A stretch of 64,000 nucleotides of DNA from Caprella mutica (GCA_947561585.1 CANNZV010000871.1:142946-206945), one strand, 5' to 3'; shown: positions 12,001 to 22,100, numbered from the stretch's first letter. Program-made: numbers and translations. The notes: a model not told the origin generated them from the letters alone.

Positions 12001-12278
12001 TGGCGGATGAAAAGATTCAAAAGCCATCCAAAATGGCGGATGAAAATATTCAAAGGCCATCCAAGATGGCGGATGGAAAGATTCAAAAGCCATCCAAGAT
12101 GGCGGATGTGGTCAGTACATCTTTGGCCGAGAGGTTGAGGTTAAATAGGGTGGACGGGGACACTCTTACCGAAGCGCAAAGGTTGAAGAAAATTGAAGAT
12201 TTTAAGCGTAAGAAAAAGAATTTGGTTATAAGAATTGAGAGGAGATCGCCAAACTACTCTTATAATCTAACCAAATAG
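9..12278 (+). CDS. Inversin-like ankyrin-repeat/IQ protein, 3' part of gene (12 exons)
   Basis: Exons read as 9-206, 580-834, 1285-1427, 1858-1981, 2629-2760, 3449-3590, 4241-4378, 6641-6768, 8050-8153, 8320-8644, 10038-10179 and 11785-12278. Every intron is GT-AG and phase is kept at all junctions, giving 2,325 nt (774 codons plus stop). The first ~460 residues are ankyrin repeats with recurrent TPLHWAA, ALHLAT, TPLHYAA and PLHYAARKGH cores. The last ankyrin unit (TPLDNAI...) is followed by an IQ motif (AATKIQRTWRKKK), then a Ser-rich and a Lys-rich tail. The order many ankyrins, TPLD-type last repeat, IQ, basic tail resembles inversin (a ciliary/Wnt scaffold that binds calmodulin through IQ). 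The start codon lies upstream of the window; position 9 follows a plausible acceptor. Function is inferred from architecture only. Introns are packed with mobile elements and arrays. Confidence 0.85.
255..412. mobile_element. Partial copy of small palindromic element (GGTATCCATGATACC family)
   Basis: In the first intron, this stretch matches the left half and centre of the element at 6340-6591. It shares CTTTCCACCAGACTTTTT, CCACGAGAATATAAGAAAAA and the central palindrome around GATACCTGCAGGTATC. The outer GGGCCGTACACACG termini are missing. No coding capacity. Confidence 0.6.
1600..1846 (+). repeat. 21-bp minisatellite upstream of an acceptor
   Basis: About 12 copies of a 21-bp unit (CATAGCTACTTTATTCTCCTC) lie in the intron between exons 1285-1427 and 1858-1981. 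The array ends only about 12 bp before the acceptor CACTACAG at 1857, so it supplies much of the pyrimidine-rich region ahead of that acceptor. The stop-free minus-strand frame through it is a by-product of the 21-bp period. Confidence 0.85.
2715..3157 (+). repeat. 46-bp minisatellite repeating an exon end plus its 5' splice site
   Basis: Units start at 2715, 2761, 2807, 2853, 2899, 2945, 2991, 3037, 3083 and 3129 (last partial). The first unit lies inside exon 2629-2760 and encodes its last residues (...MIRHGVKLLHHNK). The real donor AATAAG|GT is at 2761. Each later unit repeats the exon end and the donor as AATAAG|GTTAGTGATG. Reading past the first donor meets an in-frame TAA at 2803-2805, so only the first donor keeps the protein open. 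Confidence 0.9.
3898..4140 (+). repeat. Dispersed repeat related to the 61-bp satellite
   Basis: An intron of the inversin-like gene holds about 1.6-3 diverged copies of a 61-bp unit (TTGATAAGTG...GGAGTAGCTTTTTTGCATTC, then CAATGACAGTGGTAGATGAC). A flank containing GACGTCAGCGATATGG and GGTTCCGAAACGGAA follows. The same flank, diverged, follows the large 61-bp array near 40375-40415 (GATGTCAGTGATGTGG, AGTTCCGAAACAGAA). Confidence 0.7.
4566..4760. mobile_element. Small inverted-repeat element (GGACGGTTTCACATTTTCGATC family)
   Basis: The ends AAGTTCTGAGTTACCGGCCGG and TCGAAAACTCAGAACTT are inverted copies of each other, and a TTGGTATCC core lies inside. Related inverted pairs occur at 6814-6996, 36051-36206, 46485-46622 and 52883-53092. 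No open frame. Confidence 0.65.
4865..5891. mobile_element. About 1 kb element with ~38-bp terminal inverted repeats
   Basis: The left end GGTAAATTCCTAGTTCACGT and the right end, its inverted copy (GGACGGAACTAGGAATTTACC), bound a 1,027-bp AT-rich region without coding capacity. The same termini flank the palindrome at 30497-30720. Inside are half of a GGACGG...-family element (about 5105-5185) and a CCCGTTAAAAATAACGGG hairpin at about 5466-5483. Confidence 0.7.
5454..5503. repeat. Dispersed hairpin motif CCCGTTAAAAATAACGGG
   Basis: AACTAGTGTATTTGCCCGTT is followed by AAAAATAACGGG and a CAATAGTA flank. An inverted, close copy lies at 21797-21845 inside the 20246-23013 element. Function unknown. 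Confidence 0.55.
6340..6591. mobile_element. Palindromic element with GGGCCGTACACACGTAGG ends, next to an exon
   Basis: The termini AGGGCGGTACACACGTAGG and CCCTACGTGTGTACGGCCCT are inverted copies. The inner parts are also paired (CTTTCCACCAAACTTTTT with AAAAAGTCTGGTGGAAAG), and the centre is the GATACCTGCAGGTATC palindrome. It ends about 50 bp before the acceptor of exon 6641-6768. Other copies lie at 12371-12468 and 14428-14678, with a fragment at 255-412. No coding capacity, so it is a MITE-like element. Confidence 0.8.
6814..6996. mobile_element. Small inverted-repeat element (GGACAGTTTCACAT family)
   Basis: ATTATCGGACAGTTTCACAT at the left and ATGTGAACTGTCCGATAACT at the right are inverted copies. 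The centre is a TTGGTATCCATG...CATGGATACCAA palindrome. It lies about 45 bp after the donor of exon 6641-6768. Confidence 0.7.
7690..7862. repeat. Dispersed repeat shared with 44625-44770
   Basis: The order TAGTGTATGCGTGCCATTGA, AATTATTATC, CAATATTTTTAACTGAATA matches the order CAGTGTACGCGTGCCGTCGA, AATTATTATC, CAATATTTTCAACTGAATA near 44630-44757. An old dispersed repeat of unknown class without open frame. The rest of 6997-8049 shows nothing recognisable. Confidence 0.5.
8320..8644 (+). CDS. Exon with last ankyrin unit and IQ motif
   Basis: This 325-nt exon of the inversin-like gene opens in phase 2, completing a Ser codon with the previous exon. It encodes the final ankyrin unit (LTPLDNAIASDRSDIANVL), a short linker, and the IQ calmodulin-binding motif AATKIQRTWRKKK, then a Ser/Lys-rich region. 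The donor AAG|GTTAGT is at 8645. The 23-bp tandem array begins about 20 bp further on. Confidence 0.85.
8664..9905. repeat. 23-bp tandem array (~54 copies)
   Basis: The unit GCATCCATGGGTAAAGACTGACT repeats through an intron of the inversin-like gene, with sub-blocks that share variants (CATGAG, CTTGAA, CATGGG). It starts about 20 bp after the donor of exon 8320-8644. Long minus-strand frames exist in three phases because 23 bp read three times gives a stop-free 23-residue cycle. They are not genes. Confidence 0.92.
10326..11622 (+). mobile_element. Mariner-type transposon (DD37D-like), full length
   Basis: The 25-bp terminal inverted repeats are perfect: CAGGGTGGGGCGTAAGTTTG... at 10326-10350 and its complement at 11598-11622. 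They are flanked by TA on both sides, the standard Tc1/mariner target duplication. The length of 1,297 bp is typical. It sits in the intron between exons 10038-10179 and 11785-12278, in the same orientation as the host gene. Confidence 0.93.
10480..11499 (+). pseudogene. Mariner transposase, two nonsense codons
   Basis: One frame from ATG 10480 to TAA 11499 spans 340 codons and is interrupted only by TGA at 10543-10545 and TAA at 10834-10836. The N-terminal half is a paired helix-turn-helix DNA-binding region (SIARSTVWKCVKRFNERG, then a basic RPRSGRPRS hook). The catalytic part shows SDEKIFTVE, QQDGATSHTA and PPCSPDVNPMDF. The third acidic residue follows the second after 37 residues, which fits the DD37D (maT-like) group. 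All three catalytic Asp are present, so decay is recent: two stops and no frameshift. Not expected to produce active protein. Confidence 0.9.
11785..12278 (+). CDS. Terminal exon: charged C-terminal tail with in-frame 11-aa repeats
   Basis: The acceptor TTTCTTCAG ends at 11784 and the stop TAG is at 12276-12278. The exon encodes a Pro-rich stretch and then about four copies of an 11-residue unit of the form KMADEKIQKPS. At DNA level this is a 33-bp coding minisatellite around 11995-12108. A basic helix-like end (EAQRLKKIEDFKRKKK) follows. Possible polyadenylation signals are ATTAAA at 12283, very close to the stop, and AATAAA at 12414, inside the small palindromic element at 12371-12468. Confidence 0.85.
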
Positions 12279-12370
12279 ACCCATTAAAGCAACACATCAG
12301 TAGCTACTCAGACAGTCACAGTAATCTGGCAGTGGGTTTTATCATAGGTCAAGATCCTATCTGACCGTTA

Positions 12371-12468
12371 AGGGCCGTACACACGTAGGGTTTTTTATTA
12401 TTGTTATTTATAAAATAAATAACAATAATATCGTTAAGACTTAAAAAACCTTACGTGTGTACGGCCCT
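12371..12468. mobile_element. Short GGGCCGTACACACGTAGG hairpin element
   Basis: The ends AGGGCCGTACACACGTAGGG and CCTTACGTGTGTACGGCCCT are inverted, with an AT-rich centre. It is a ~98-bp internally deleted relative of 6340-6591, 90 bp after the stop of the inversin-like gene, and it contains an AATAAA. Confidence 0.8.
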
Positions 12469-12471
12469 TTA

Positions 12472-13400
12472 GATATTTATAAATGATCTATATTAACACC
12501 CACTTTCAAATTACTCAAAGCCTAATGGAGTGTCAGAAAATTTCACAAATACATTGTCTTTAGTTATATTAATAATTAATTGAGATACAGGACAGGCTGT
12601 TTCATAAGTCTTGGGCACATTTCAAGTCCTAATATCTGCCTGACTATCATTGTTAGTAAGATGAAACTGATACCATTAAGATAAATTGAATAAGTTTTGT
12701 AATACTAAAGATTATTTTCATCGCAGATCGTATAGAGTTGTGATATTCAATATCTAAATGTACCCAGAACTTCTGAAACAGCCTTCATATAATATCTGAG
12801 GTGTTTTATCCATAATGAATTATATTTATAAAGTCTGTTTATAAAGGATTTAATTTATTTTCTTTAAGTTTTGAATCAATTATAATAAATTTAAAGTTTT
12901 GTTTATTCTTCTTTTAATCTCCAATTTAGTAAATATATAAAAAGCTAATTAGGGAATATAAAATCTAGTAAACATTTGATCAACTAAATCTAATTTAATT
13001 ATAATGAAAATAAGTTGAATAATTAAGAAGCATATTAATTAAGCAAATTTACTATGCGTGCAAATATGCAAAATTCCTCGAAAATTATGGCATATTAAGA
13101 TGATAAACTTCGTATTTTAGAGTAAAATGTCTTATTATATAACTTTCTATTCCTTCTACTTATTCCTTCTAGGTATTTATTAAAAAAAACCATTGTACAT
13201 TCATATTTTATTGTATAAAGATAATATTATTGAACTAAGATTAACAATGTAGAAGATTCAATAATTCAGTTAATTAATAATTATCCAATTAATTATTTTA
13301 TAGTCCAAGAAAGTACAACACTAAATGATAAAAAGAAAAAATATAGTAAGTATTAATTAAATGTTGGATAAATCCCGAGCCAAATTATTTTAGCAAACTA
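12472..13400. other. Intergenic AT-rich stretch, nothing recognised
   Basis: Very AT-rich DNA between the two convergent genes. I see no open frame, RNA gene or paired repeat. A (TA)n microsatellite follows at 13403-13433. Confidence 0.5.
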
Positions 13401-13401
13401 G

Positions 13402-13437
<36 letters not shown>

Positions 13438-13467
13438 TCCATATCATATATACAGGGTATGCCGTAA

Positions 13468-14171
13468 AGCCCATATTACACTGTGGCGGTCGCCACATTT
13501 TTGTTACTTTTCTCTCTAACTCCACCCCTTTCTCTCTAATAGCGAACAATGCCATGGCGAGCGCCACGAAATTGTGATCGCTCACTGCGCGATAGAACGA
13601 ACACCGCCACCGTTTTAGAGGTGATGAAATGGTCACTGAAGTCTGCTAAAGAGATTTTAAGTAGTGGAAAAAGTATTCTTTTTTAATTTTACAAGTTATT
13701 TATGGCTTTGTATGGCTACTGCTTGATACATTGTACAATCTGCATAAGAAATAACCAGGTTTTGTATAAAAAAAGAATAAACGCTTCTGTGTAGAGTGTC
13801 CAGTGAGTGTTGTCATACAATCAATAGAATTAAACTTTTTATTATATAGGTATGGAATTGCTTCACACAGCTATCAAGAAGATAATTAACTAAATATATA
13901 TTTGGGATGACATCGAATTTTATTGTTACGATTCAATTCATTTAATTTTTTTCAATTTTCCCTAAAATTTAATGCATCACTACCCAGATCTAGAGTAATT
14001 TTAGAATAATGGAGATAGATACCATAATCTACTTCCTATTCTACGTACTATTACTACCACCAGCTGGACGATCACCGCCATATCGACTCTTGTAGTGTAA
14101 TAGCAATTATTGAGTATGGCGAGCGCCACATCTGTAGAGAGAGACAACAGCGCCACAGTGTAATACGGGCT
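13468..14171. mobile_element. ~0.7 kb terminal-inverted-repeat element
   Basis: AGCCCATATTACACTGTGGC at the left and GCCACAGTGTAATACGGGCT at the right are inverted with one mismatch and are flanked by TAA on both sides. Inner GGCGAGCGCCAC motifs also recur on both arms (near 13557 and 14118). No transposase; a non-autonomous DNA element. Confidence 0.7.
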
Positions 14172-14427
14172 TAAGTAAGGTACCTAATGTGAATTATCTA
14201 TTTTTAAGTTGAGATAATTTGATGGTAAAAGTTTATTAAATTTTATATTCAAATCATTATTACGCATATAATATATAAATAATAATATATGTAGTTCAAA
14301 TAACAATAATATATATAGTAGCATACCTAAGGCCCACTTTGTATGAGTAAATATAAAGTAGTCCTTTAACCCATTATCGCTTGCCAAACAGGTTTTCAAA
14401 CGTGACTAAATATAAACACTAGAGTAA

Positions 14428-14678
14428 AGGGCCGTATACACGTAGGTTTTATTCTTTATTCAGAAAAGAGTGTCATAAAACATAATGCACAAAATTCAAA
14501 TTTTAAGTCTTTCCACCAGACTTTTTGCTAAGCTCCTCCTACTTTTTCAACAATATTTTTAAATCATTATAGGTATCGTTTTTCTTAGATGATTCAAAAA
14601 TATTGTTGAAAAAGTAGGAGGAGCTTAACAAAAAGTCTGGTGGATAGACTTAAAAAAAACCTACGTTTGTACGGCCCT
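14428..14678. mobile_element. Palindromic GGGCCGTAYACACGTAGG element
   Basis: The ends AGGGCCGTATACACGTAGG and CCTACGTTTGTACGGCCCT are inverted copies. Inner paired blocks (CTTTCCACCAGACTTTTT; GCTAAGCTCCTCCTACTTTT) match the element at 6340-6591. This copy has a different centre, lacking the GATACC palindrome. Confidence 0.8.
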
Positions 14679-14973
14679 TAATAAAAGGTTATTTACTCTA
14701 GATTGGAATGTAGTTTCCTTATCAGCTGAAGGAGAAGTTAGGGTTAGATGTGCCCAAATCTCCGGATTCTAGGGACTGCTTATCACTGTCATCCAACACC
14801 AGACCTGAACCTGTGTCAGGAAGGAACATTACCCATTGTTACATTAAAATATATCAACTTAAAATAGGATATAATTGCTGTGTAAAACTATTGTCATAGT
14901 TTAAACTTAAATTATTTCATTGCTTGAAAGAAATTTCTGGTGGGACTAAAGGTATTATATCAAAGATATTATA

Positions 14974-15616
14974 CTACAATAAGATACACTACTCACGAAA
15001 ATTTATATTTTATGAGAGCGTTGTGGTGCCATCTGGTTTCAAAAGCGGGAAATATAATTGAAATATTATAATGACAATCGAGGTATGTTGCTTACGCGAC
15101 GTCATAACAGCAACACTCTAAAATCATATTTAAGACAATTGAAGAACGTAACCTTATAACTGTTTATTTATTTCCATTATAAGAAACAGTGATGAATCCA
15201 TTCATGTTATTCACACTACTTAACCTTAATTTTCTATCTATGTGTGTTGCCTTGTTGACGTCACGATCTCAAATTATTCGAATTGTGACAACAGATCTCA
15301 AAGCTTTACTCTTTAGTACCTACCCTAGTAGGAATACTTATATTGATAGGTAGCGACAATTGAGAGATTTGTGACGTGTCGTAAACAAGGGAACAAATTT
15401 AAAGAGAAAATAGCAGGTTAAATAATTGATAAATATATATTTATTTATTTCATAATAAATAAATTAAATATGATTTTAATGTTTTGATGTTATGACGTCA
15501 CGCACACAGCATATCTCGATTGTCATTTTAATTCTATTTCCCGCTTTCGAAACCAGATGGCGCCACGACGCACTGTTAAAAAATTAATTGTCGAGAGTAG
15601 TGTACTTATTGTATTA
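14974..15616. mobile_element. Inverted-repeat element with ACAATAAGATACAC ends
   Basis: CTACAATAAGATACACTACT at the left pairs with AGTAGTGTACTTATTGTA at the right. Inner arms also pair (CCATCTGGTTTCAAAAGCGG with CCCGCTTTCGAAACCAGATGG; GACAATCGAG with CTCGATTGTC). No open frame. A shorter relative follows at 15634-15889. Confidence 0.75.
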
Positions 15617-15633
15617 TAACATCTTTGACTATA

Positions 15634-15889
15634 CCACAATAAGATACACCAATCTTGTAAATTTCAGTTTACCGAGTGAATCGTGCTGCCACCTGTGTTC
15701 CAAAGTTGGTACTAGCCGTTGCTGTACAATTGCCATATTTTTTATTCAATTATAACATCGTAAAGAAACTTCCAAACTTATTGGTTATTTTTCATTTCCA
15801 AGAGCAACGGTTAGTATCCACTTTAAAACATAGGTGGCAGCACTATGCTTTTTTGAAAACATAATTTCCGAGAGTGGTGTATCTTATTG
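15634..15889. mobile_element. Second ACAATAAGATACAC element, at the cadherin 3' end
   Basis: CACAATAAGATACACCA at the left pairs with TGGTGTATCTTATTG at the right. Inner pairs are GTGCTGCCACCTGTGTTCCAA with ATAGGTGGCAGCAC. It ends 50 bp from the cadherin stop codon, so it probably lies in the transcribed 3' region and may contribute a polyadenylation site (minus-strand AATAAA at about 15739). Confidence 0.7.
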
Positions 15890-15938
15890 AAGTGTAATAT
15901 GTTTAGTGAGACCTTTCAATAATACGAGGAACTCACCA

Positions 15939-16146
15939 TTACTTTATCTCTGCCTTGTACTTACTTTTAGGGGCGTCATTCAATTCGATGGAAAAAAGAG
16001 GGTTATTTGACGTCATGCCCCCCTTGCTCACAAAGGCTGATGGCTCGTCCTCTTCGTCTTTAGTCTCACCAAAGGTCTTCATCTTGTAGCCACTGAACTC
16101 TGGGTTGTCTTCTATCCCAACCAACACGGAGTCACCACTACTCAGA
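15939..16146 (-). CDS. Terminal exon of the cadherin tail
   Basis: The acceptor AAATTTCAG borders 16146 and the stop TAA is at 15941-15939. Encodes an acidic tail (SSGDSVLVGIEDNPEFSGY, DEEDEPSAFVSKGG, SNNPLFSIELND) ending KAEIK. A perfect donor-like GTGAGT begins about 2 nt after the stop, suggesting either a 3' UTR intron or chance. Confidence 0.87.
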
Positions 16147-19100
16147 CTGAAATTTAAAACAAAGGGGGAGTGCACAATGAACATTGCGAAAAGGTGTGTT
16201 TTGACTAGGTGTCAATTGTACACAATTAATTTTTTTGTATTCAAATTTATCTGAGATGAAACATAAGCGTTATTTCTATATATATGTTGTATATAATATA
16301 AAATAAAATTGTGTGAATTAACGCTATGTCAAAGTGCAAGTGAATAATAGGTAGCAAACAACTCTTTCTCTATGCGAGATTTCAATGAATTGTTACCTAT
16401 TTAGTAGTTATGTTGTGTTACCTATTCAATAGTTACGTTGTGTTACCTATTTAGTAGTTACGTTGTGTTACCTACTCAATAGTTACGTTGTGTTACCTAT
16501 TTAGTAGTTACGTTACCTGTCATTGTCCTGTTTGTCAAATTCATCTTCATCAGCATTCCACATCGGGTTCGCACCTTCTGAGGTGAAGAGGTTGCTGTTC
16601 GGGGCAGCACTGGTACCTGTCTTATTCATCCCTGAGCCCTGGGAGCCGAAGTTATTGGTGGACAACACTTTGATCTTTCTGTTCATCCTGCAGAATTATA
16701 CAATGAAATCATTTAATAGGTTATAAGGAAAATGGCGAAAAATTTATTTGATATAGGATAAGTACTTATAAAACTTCAACTGAAATTTTTTTCGAAAATG
16801 CCAATAGCAGTTTTGAGTAATTGAATGGTAATAAACGAGAATGCGAATGCATCATAAAATATCGAATCCATTATAGTATCTTAGACACAATATGGTACTC
16901 AATACCTTTTATGAATAAAATAAAGAGGTCTTAACGAATTTCAGAAAAGATTCTCATCTTCAAGTGAGAAAATTTTCATTAAAAAATATACTTGCTATAC
17001 TTCCGAAGTTTCCTCACTTCTTTGTGCGGTATATTAGGGTGAAAAGCAACAGGAAAACCAATGAGCCTAGCACCATCGCTACAACGGCCAGCAATATCTG
17101 GAACAGGAGCAATTGCTGTGCAGCGTCATCCTTTTCCTCCAAAGTGTTTTCTCCAATGCGATACAGGTTAAGGTTCAAATTGTCCATTTCTTCGTTTAGT
17201 TCATTAGCCAGTACTCCTGACGACGCCAAACTGTTAGAAAATGAAATATTAATACCTAGGTATCAAAGTTCCTCAGTTGACAGAAGTAACCACAGATTTA
17301 AAACAGTAGTGACATGTGATTTGTTTGTACTCACTGTGAGCACGTAACTTCAAATATTAGGAGACATCATCGTGTTTATACGTGATTTTTAAAAGTAGGT
17401 ATAGGTATTGTCACAGTACTTTTTTAATTTTGAAATTTCCAATTATCAGATAGGTTCATAACTTCAATAACGCCCCGTTCGAATTACTGTGAGTATATCG
17501 TAATGGAGTAGACTATTTGAAATGACTGTAATTGAAAAGACTGTATTTGCGTATACTGTAATTTAGTATTCTGTAATTAGGTAACTGTTATTACCAAATT
17601 ACCTCTCAATCGTAGATTTAGGTACAATGTTCCCAGGAGCTTCGCCTGCCTTGGCTCTCATATCAGAATCGGAGGAGTTGATGAAATGGACATAGGCGAT
17701 GCTGTCGACAGTCGAGTTGGAGCCCTCTACTACCACAGGCACCAAGGAGTCGATGAAAGCCTCGTATTCGAACACTTTCGTCAACGATGCCTCTATCTGG
17801 TGAACATAGGCATCATGTACTAGATTTGACAGTAGTAGTGTTTGAAGACACTAGATTGAGATCTTAAATCTGAAATTTTCTGAAGTGATCGACTCATAAA
17901 AATATTCTATGTATAAACAAATTTGACTGATTTCACTTTATATTGAATGGAAAAAATCTTGCACAACGGTTCTCTCTTAGTTTGTATTGCTCTTTTAATG
18001 AGAAATGTTTTTATCTAATTTTCAAAATTTCATTTTTCAAATAGATCTTTTATTTTGTTAAACAGCTCGATTACGCAGGACAACGAGTGCAGTCAAACGA
18101 GCGCTTTTTTCGATTCGTTTTGATTGGGGTTTCCGCCAAGAAACCGTTTTTGAAAGAAGTTCCATTGAACTCCATATTAAAAGTCAAGGGGTTGACATCC
18201 ACTGGCTTTTAACATTGAGTTTAATGGAATTTCTTTCAAAAAAGTGGTTTCTCGGCTGCCAAACCGCTTTTGAAATGCATTGGAAAAACCGCTCGTATGA
18301 CAGATCCCATATCGTCCGGTCGTAGGGATATAGTAATCTGTTTGCGATAGTGTGGCGTTACCGTCGTATAGGAAATTAGACACGCTCCTGCTACCAAGAT
18401 ATAAAGGACTTGGCTGAAAAAGAATTTCTTCTTTCGTGTGAGTTTTACCCACCTCCTTCCTGTTGAGCTGCAGAGTAGGTATGTTTTCATGGAAGTAGTA
18501 AGCCACTTGGTCATTTGTGGTGACAATAAATATTTGGAGAGTCGCCGTGTCAGAATGATTATCTGAAAGTTGAAATTTTGTCTTATTCAATAATGTTAAA
18601 TAAAATCAAAGAATTTCGTAACTTCACACAAAATTTAAATGGAAAGACTGAACATCGGGAAAAAAACATATTCGAAAGGTGAAAAGAACAGTAAATTAAT
18701 ACTCTAACTACAACACTACGTGTTTTTGTACTTGGAGTACGTTATTTCTAGATATTCATATATTTTACTTTCCCTCTAAGATATATTTATTCATTCCCAG
18801 AGCCTCCACAAAAATATATATGAAAGATAAGTTTATACATTTTATATTCCAGTAAGCATTTACCCAATACTATTTGTATACTCTTGTCCAATTATCGGTG
18901 GCTTAACATCAACAACAATGGTTCTTAAAGTGGGGTGCCCAGCACCCCTTTCGGACCTGGATTGTTTATGGTATGGCTGTTTTATATGTTACTTATTAAT
19001 TCGGTTCTTGGTTTTAAAATCAAGTAGAATATACATGAAGTATAATTGCCTTTATAATTATAATTATAATTGTATCTTTTCAATCTATTTCAATGCAAAA

Positions 19101-22100
19101 CAATGCTCAGGGGGTGCCTGAGAAAAGCAAGGGGTGTGCGAGAAAAAAACTTCAAGAACAGCTGTTCTACAACATTATCGCAAGGCCGTAGGTTGTTACT
19201 CACCTATATTTAGTTCATCGACGACTTTGACAGTTGTGTAACAGTTTCCCGTTAGATCTGGCGGTGGAGTCTTGACAATCACTTTACCGACTGTTGCATT
19301 CGACTCTATTCTGTAATTTGAAAAAAAAACCTGTTTTAAAAATGTTCTAACAATTTCATACATGTTCGGCCAGTTCAAACATTGTTCTAACATTTTCATA
19401 CATGTTCGAACCAGTTTAAATATGTTCTAACAATTTCATACAAGTTTGACCAGGTTAAACATGTTCTAACAATTTCATACATGTTCGAACAAGTTAAAAT
19501 ATATTCTAGCAGGCTAAATTTGTTCCTAACTCTTTAGTTAATTTATATATAAACTCACTCAAATACGTCACCATAGGTACTAGGTGGATCCCACACAAAA
19601 TCTGCTATGAACGTGTAGATTAATTTCGGTTCGAAATCCAAATCAATAGCCTGTTGTATGAACGAATGGTTAATATTTATCCTCATTTGTAGTTCAAACA
19701 TTTCTTATAAAATCACCAAAAAGAGAGCAATCTATCAGATGACATATTATCTCACAATTTTCTAATTTCCTATTACTTCATAACTAACAAATTTATCGTC
19801 ATGTAACCAGACCAACTTTAAAATATTTACAAACATACAATTAGTAAAGTTTATTTTATGAAATGTGAAAATAGTAAACTGAAGCAAAATCAACCTAAAT
19901 TTTCAATATATAATTTAAAGAGTAGAATAACGTTTAGTAGGTCTAAATTGTTACATCAATAACTAAACTGATAATTTTACCTGAAGAGTAGCGGCTTCGG
20001 CATCTACGGAGTCTGAGTTCATAATACTACCGAATATAACTTTCTCCAAGAATCGAGGTGGTTCGTCATTATCATCTTTGATTTTCACAGTGATCTGGTA
20101 AATCAAAATATATATTATAATATAATTCAAAAACTATTTATGTTTGATTTAATGGAAGTATAGCAATAAAATTAAAATTTATTAAATTTGATGAGAAGAG
20201 TTTAATCTATATTGTATGAGACGCTCTGAAAAGACAGCACTTATAAAGGTGGGATTCCAATGCGGCGGTTGAAGCGGCAAGAGCCACACTGCTCGAGCCA
20301 TACGGCTGCAGACGCGTGGCTCTATCCACTGATATGAATTCCAATGCTACGGCTGTAGCCGCTCTACAAGCGTCAATTTCAATGTTCTTATGATGGCAGA
20401 AGCACGTGAGAACCTCCTTTATTTATACCTCATAGATAGAGGAAGAAAACGAAGAAGATTCTTTGTTAATGCTTTGTTAATATATTTACTTTTCAAATCA
20501 TTACTAAATACAATTAAAATAAACAAAACTCAATATCGAGTTTCGTAGATTAGTTAATATTCAAGTGCATCATAAATACATCAGTTTACCAGCAAATTTG
20601 TACAATTTTCTATGAGCCGGGAGATATGTAGGCGTTTTCTATGAAATATATTTTCAAAGGAAGACTAATGTACATTTACGAGAGCGAAAACTTAGAAGAC
20701 ATAAATGCAAAGAGCTGACAGAAATATTATTAATAAAACTTAATGCATGCGATTGTAGGTACAAACAATGATAGTACAAACTATAATCAAAATTACTTGA
20801 AGCTATATCTACTGTGTTAAAACAATTTACCTATCTAGGTATTTTTTTAATTTTATTATTTTAATTTCAGTCTGCAGAATATGTGAGATATTTGGGATAT
20901 TCTCTCCGAACAATTTTGAATTAATTCCTATATTTACATTAATTTTGCTACGAACACTTCTGAATTAATTCCTATATTTACATTAATTAAAGAAAATACG
21001 GTTAGTTTCGATCTATCTTGATTATTACTATTTAATGGGTATCTGAAATAACTTACATCAAGGTTGAGGTCTAGACTTTTGTTTTTTGAGGTGAGATGTG
21101 AACGAATTTATTTATATATTTTTTACTATTGATAACCCACTATTTTTAATGGCAATTACACTAGTATTAGATAATTATCATTCTTAACATAAAAAATGTG
21201 ACCTGATACACGGGATTATATTGATACTAGTGTAATTTTCATTCAAATTAATAGATTATCAATAAAAAAATATATATCTAGAAAATATACTTAAAAAGAT
21301 GTACGTAGAAAAATTATGTGTGAGAAAATATTTATTTAGAAAAAATGTGAGTAAAGAAATTTATGCATAGAAGAATATATATGTAAAAAAACATGTAAAA
21401 TAATTATGTTAAAAAAATGTTTGTTGAAAAAGTGTATGTAGAATATTATATAATATAAATAAAAAATATATCTAAAGAATATATTTAAAATTTGAATTAT
21501 AAAAAAATATGTTATAAAATTATTAACGAACATTAATTTTGTTAAAGAACATTTGTTAAAAACTGTATCTAAAAATTTACTGTATAAAAATGTATGTAAT
21601 TTTTGTCAAGAAAATTTGTGTCAGAAAATATTTGTGTTCGAAACATACATATATGTAATTCATTTAATATACATTAAAAGTTAAAACGTGACATTTTTCT
21701 TGCAACCAACCAACAGACAAAGACACACTGAGTATATATAGTATATAGGGTGATGATTTATTTTTTATTTTAATGGAAAAGTACACTTCTATCGGATTAT
21801 ACTATTGAAAACCCGTTATTTTAAACGGGAAAATACACTATAGTAGAAAAATGGAGGGAAAATAGCAGTGTGATGTATGACATTCTACTCATATTTAATC
21901 AACAGCAACTTTGTCAGTTATCACATTTTACTTTTTGCTTTCAAAATATTAAAAGATAGCTGCAAAAATTACTACTAGCCGCAAGGCTGTGGCGGCTGGA
22001 CTGCTCCAAGAGCAGTACAGTCGTACCGGATCGAGCCTCTTGCCTAGAGCCGCTTCGGCCGTACGGCTGTAGAAGCTCCATTGGAAAGGGGTACATGGGA

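Noticed and set aside
18177..18450. Extension of the cadherin exon at 18453 into a 137-codon frame
   Set aside because: The frame continues past a good GTGGGT donor into sequence similar to antisense of the 8320-8500 region (TCCGGTCGTAGGGATATAGT). Phase to the next exon requires splicing at 18453.
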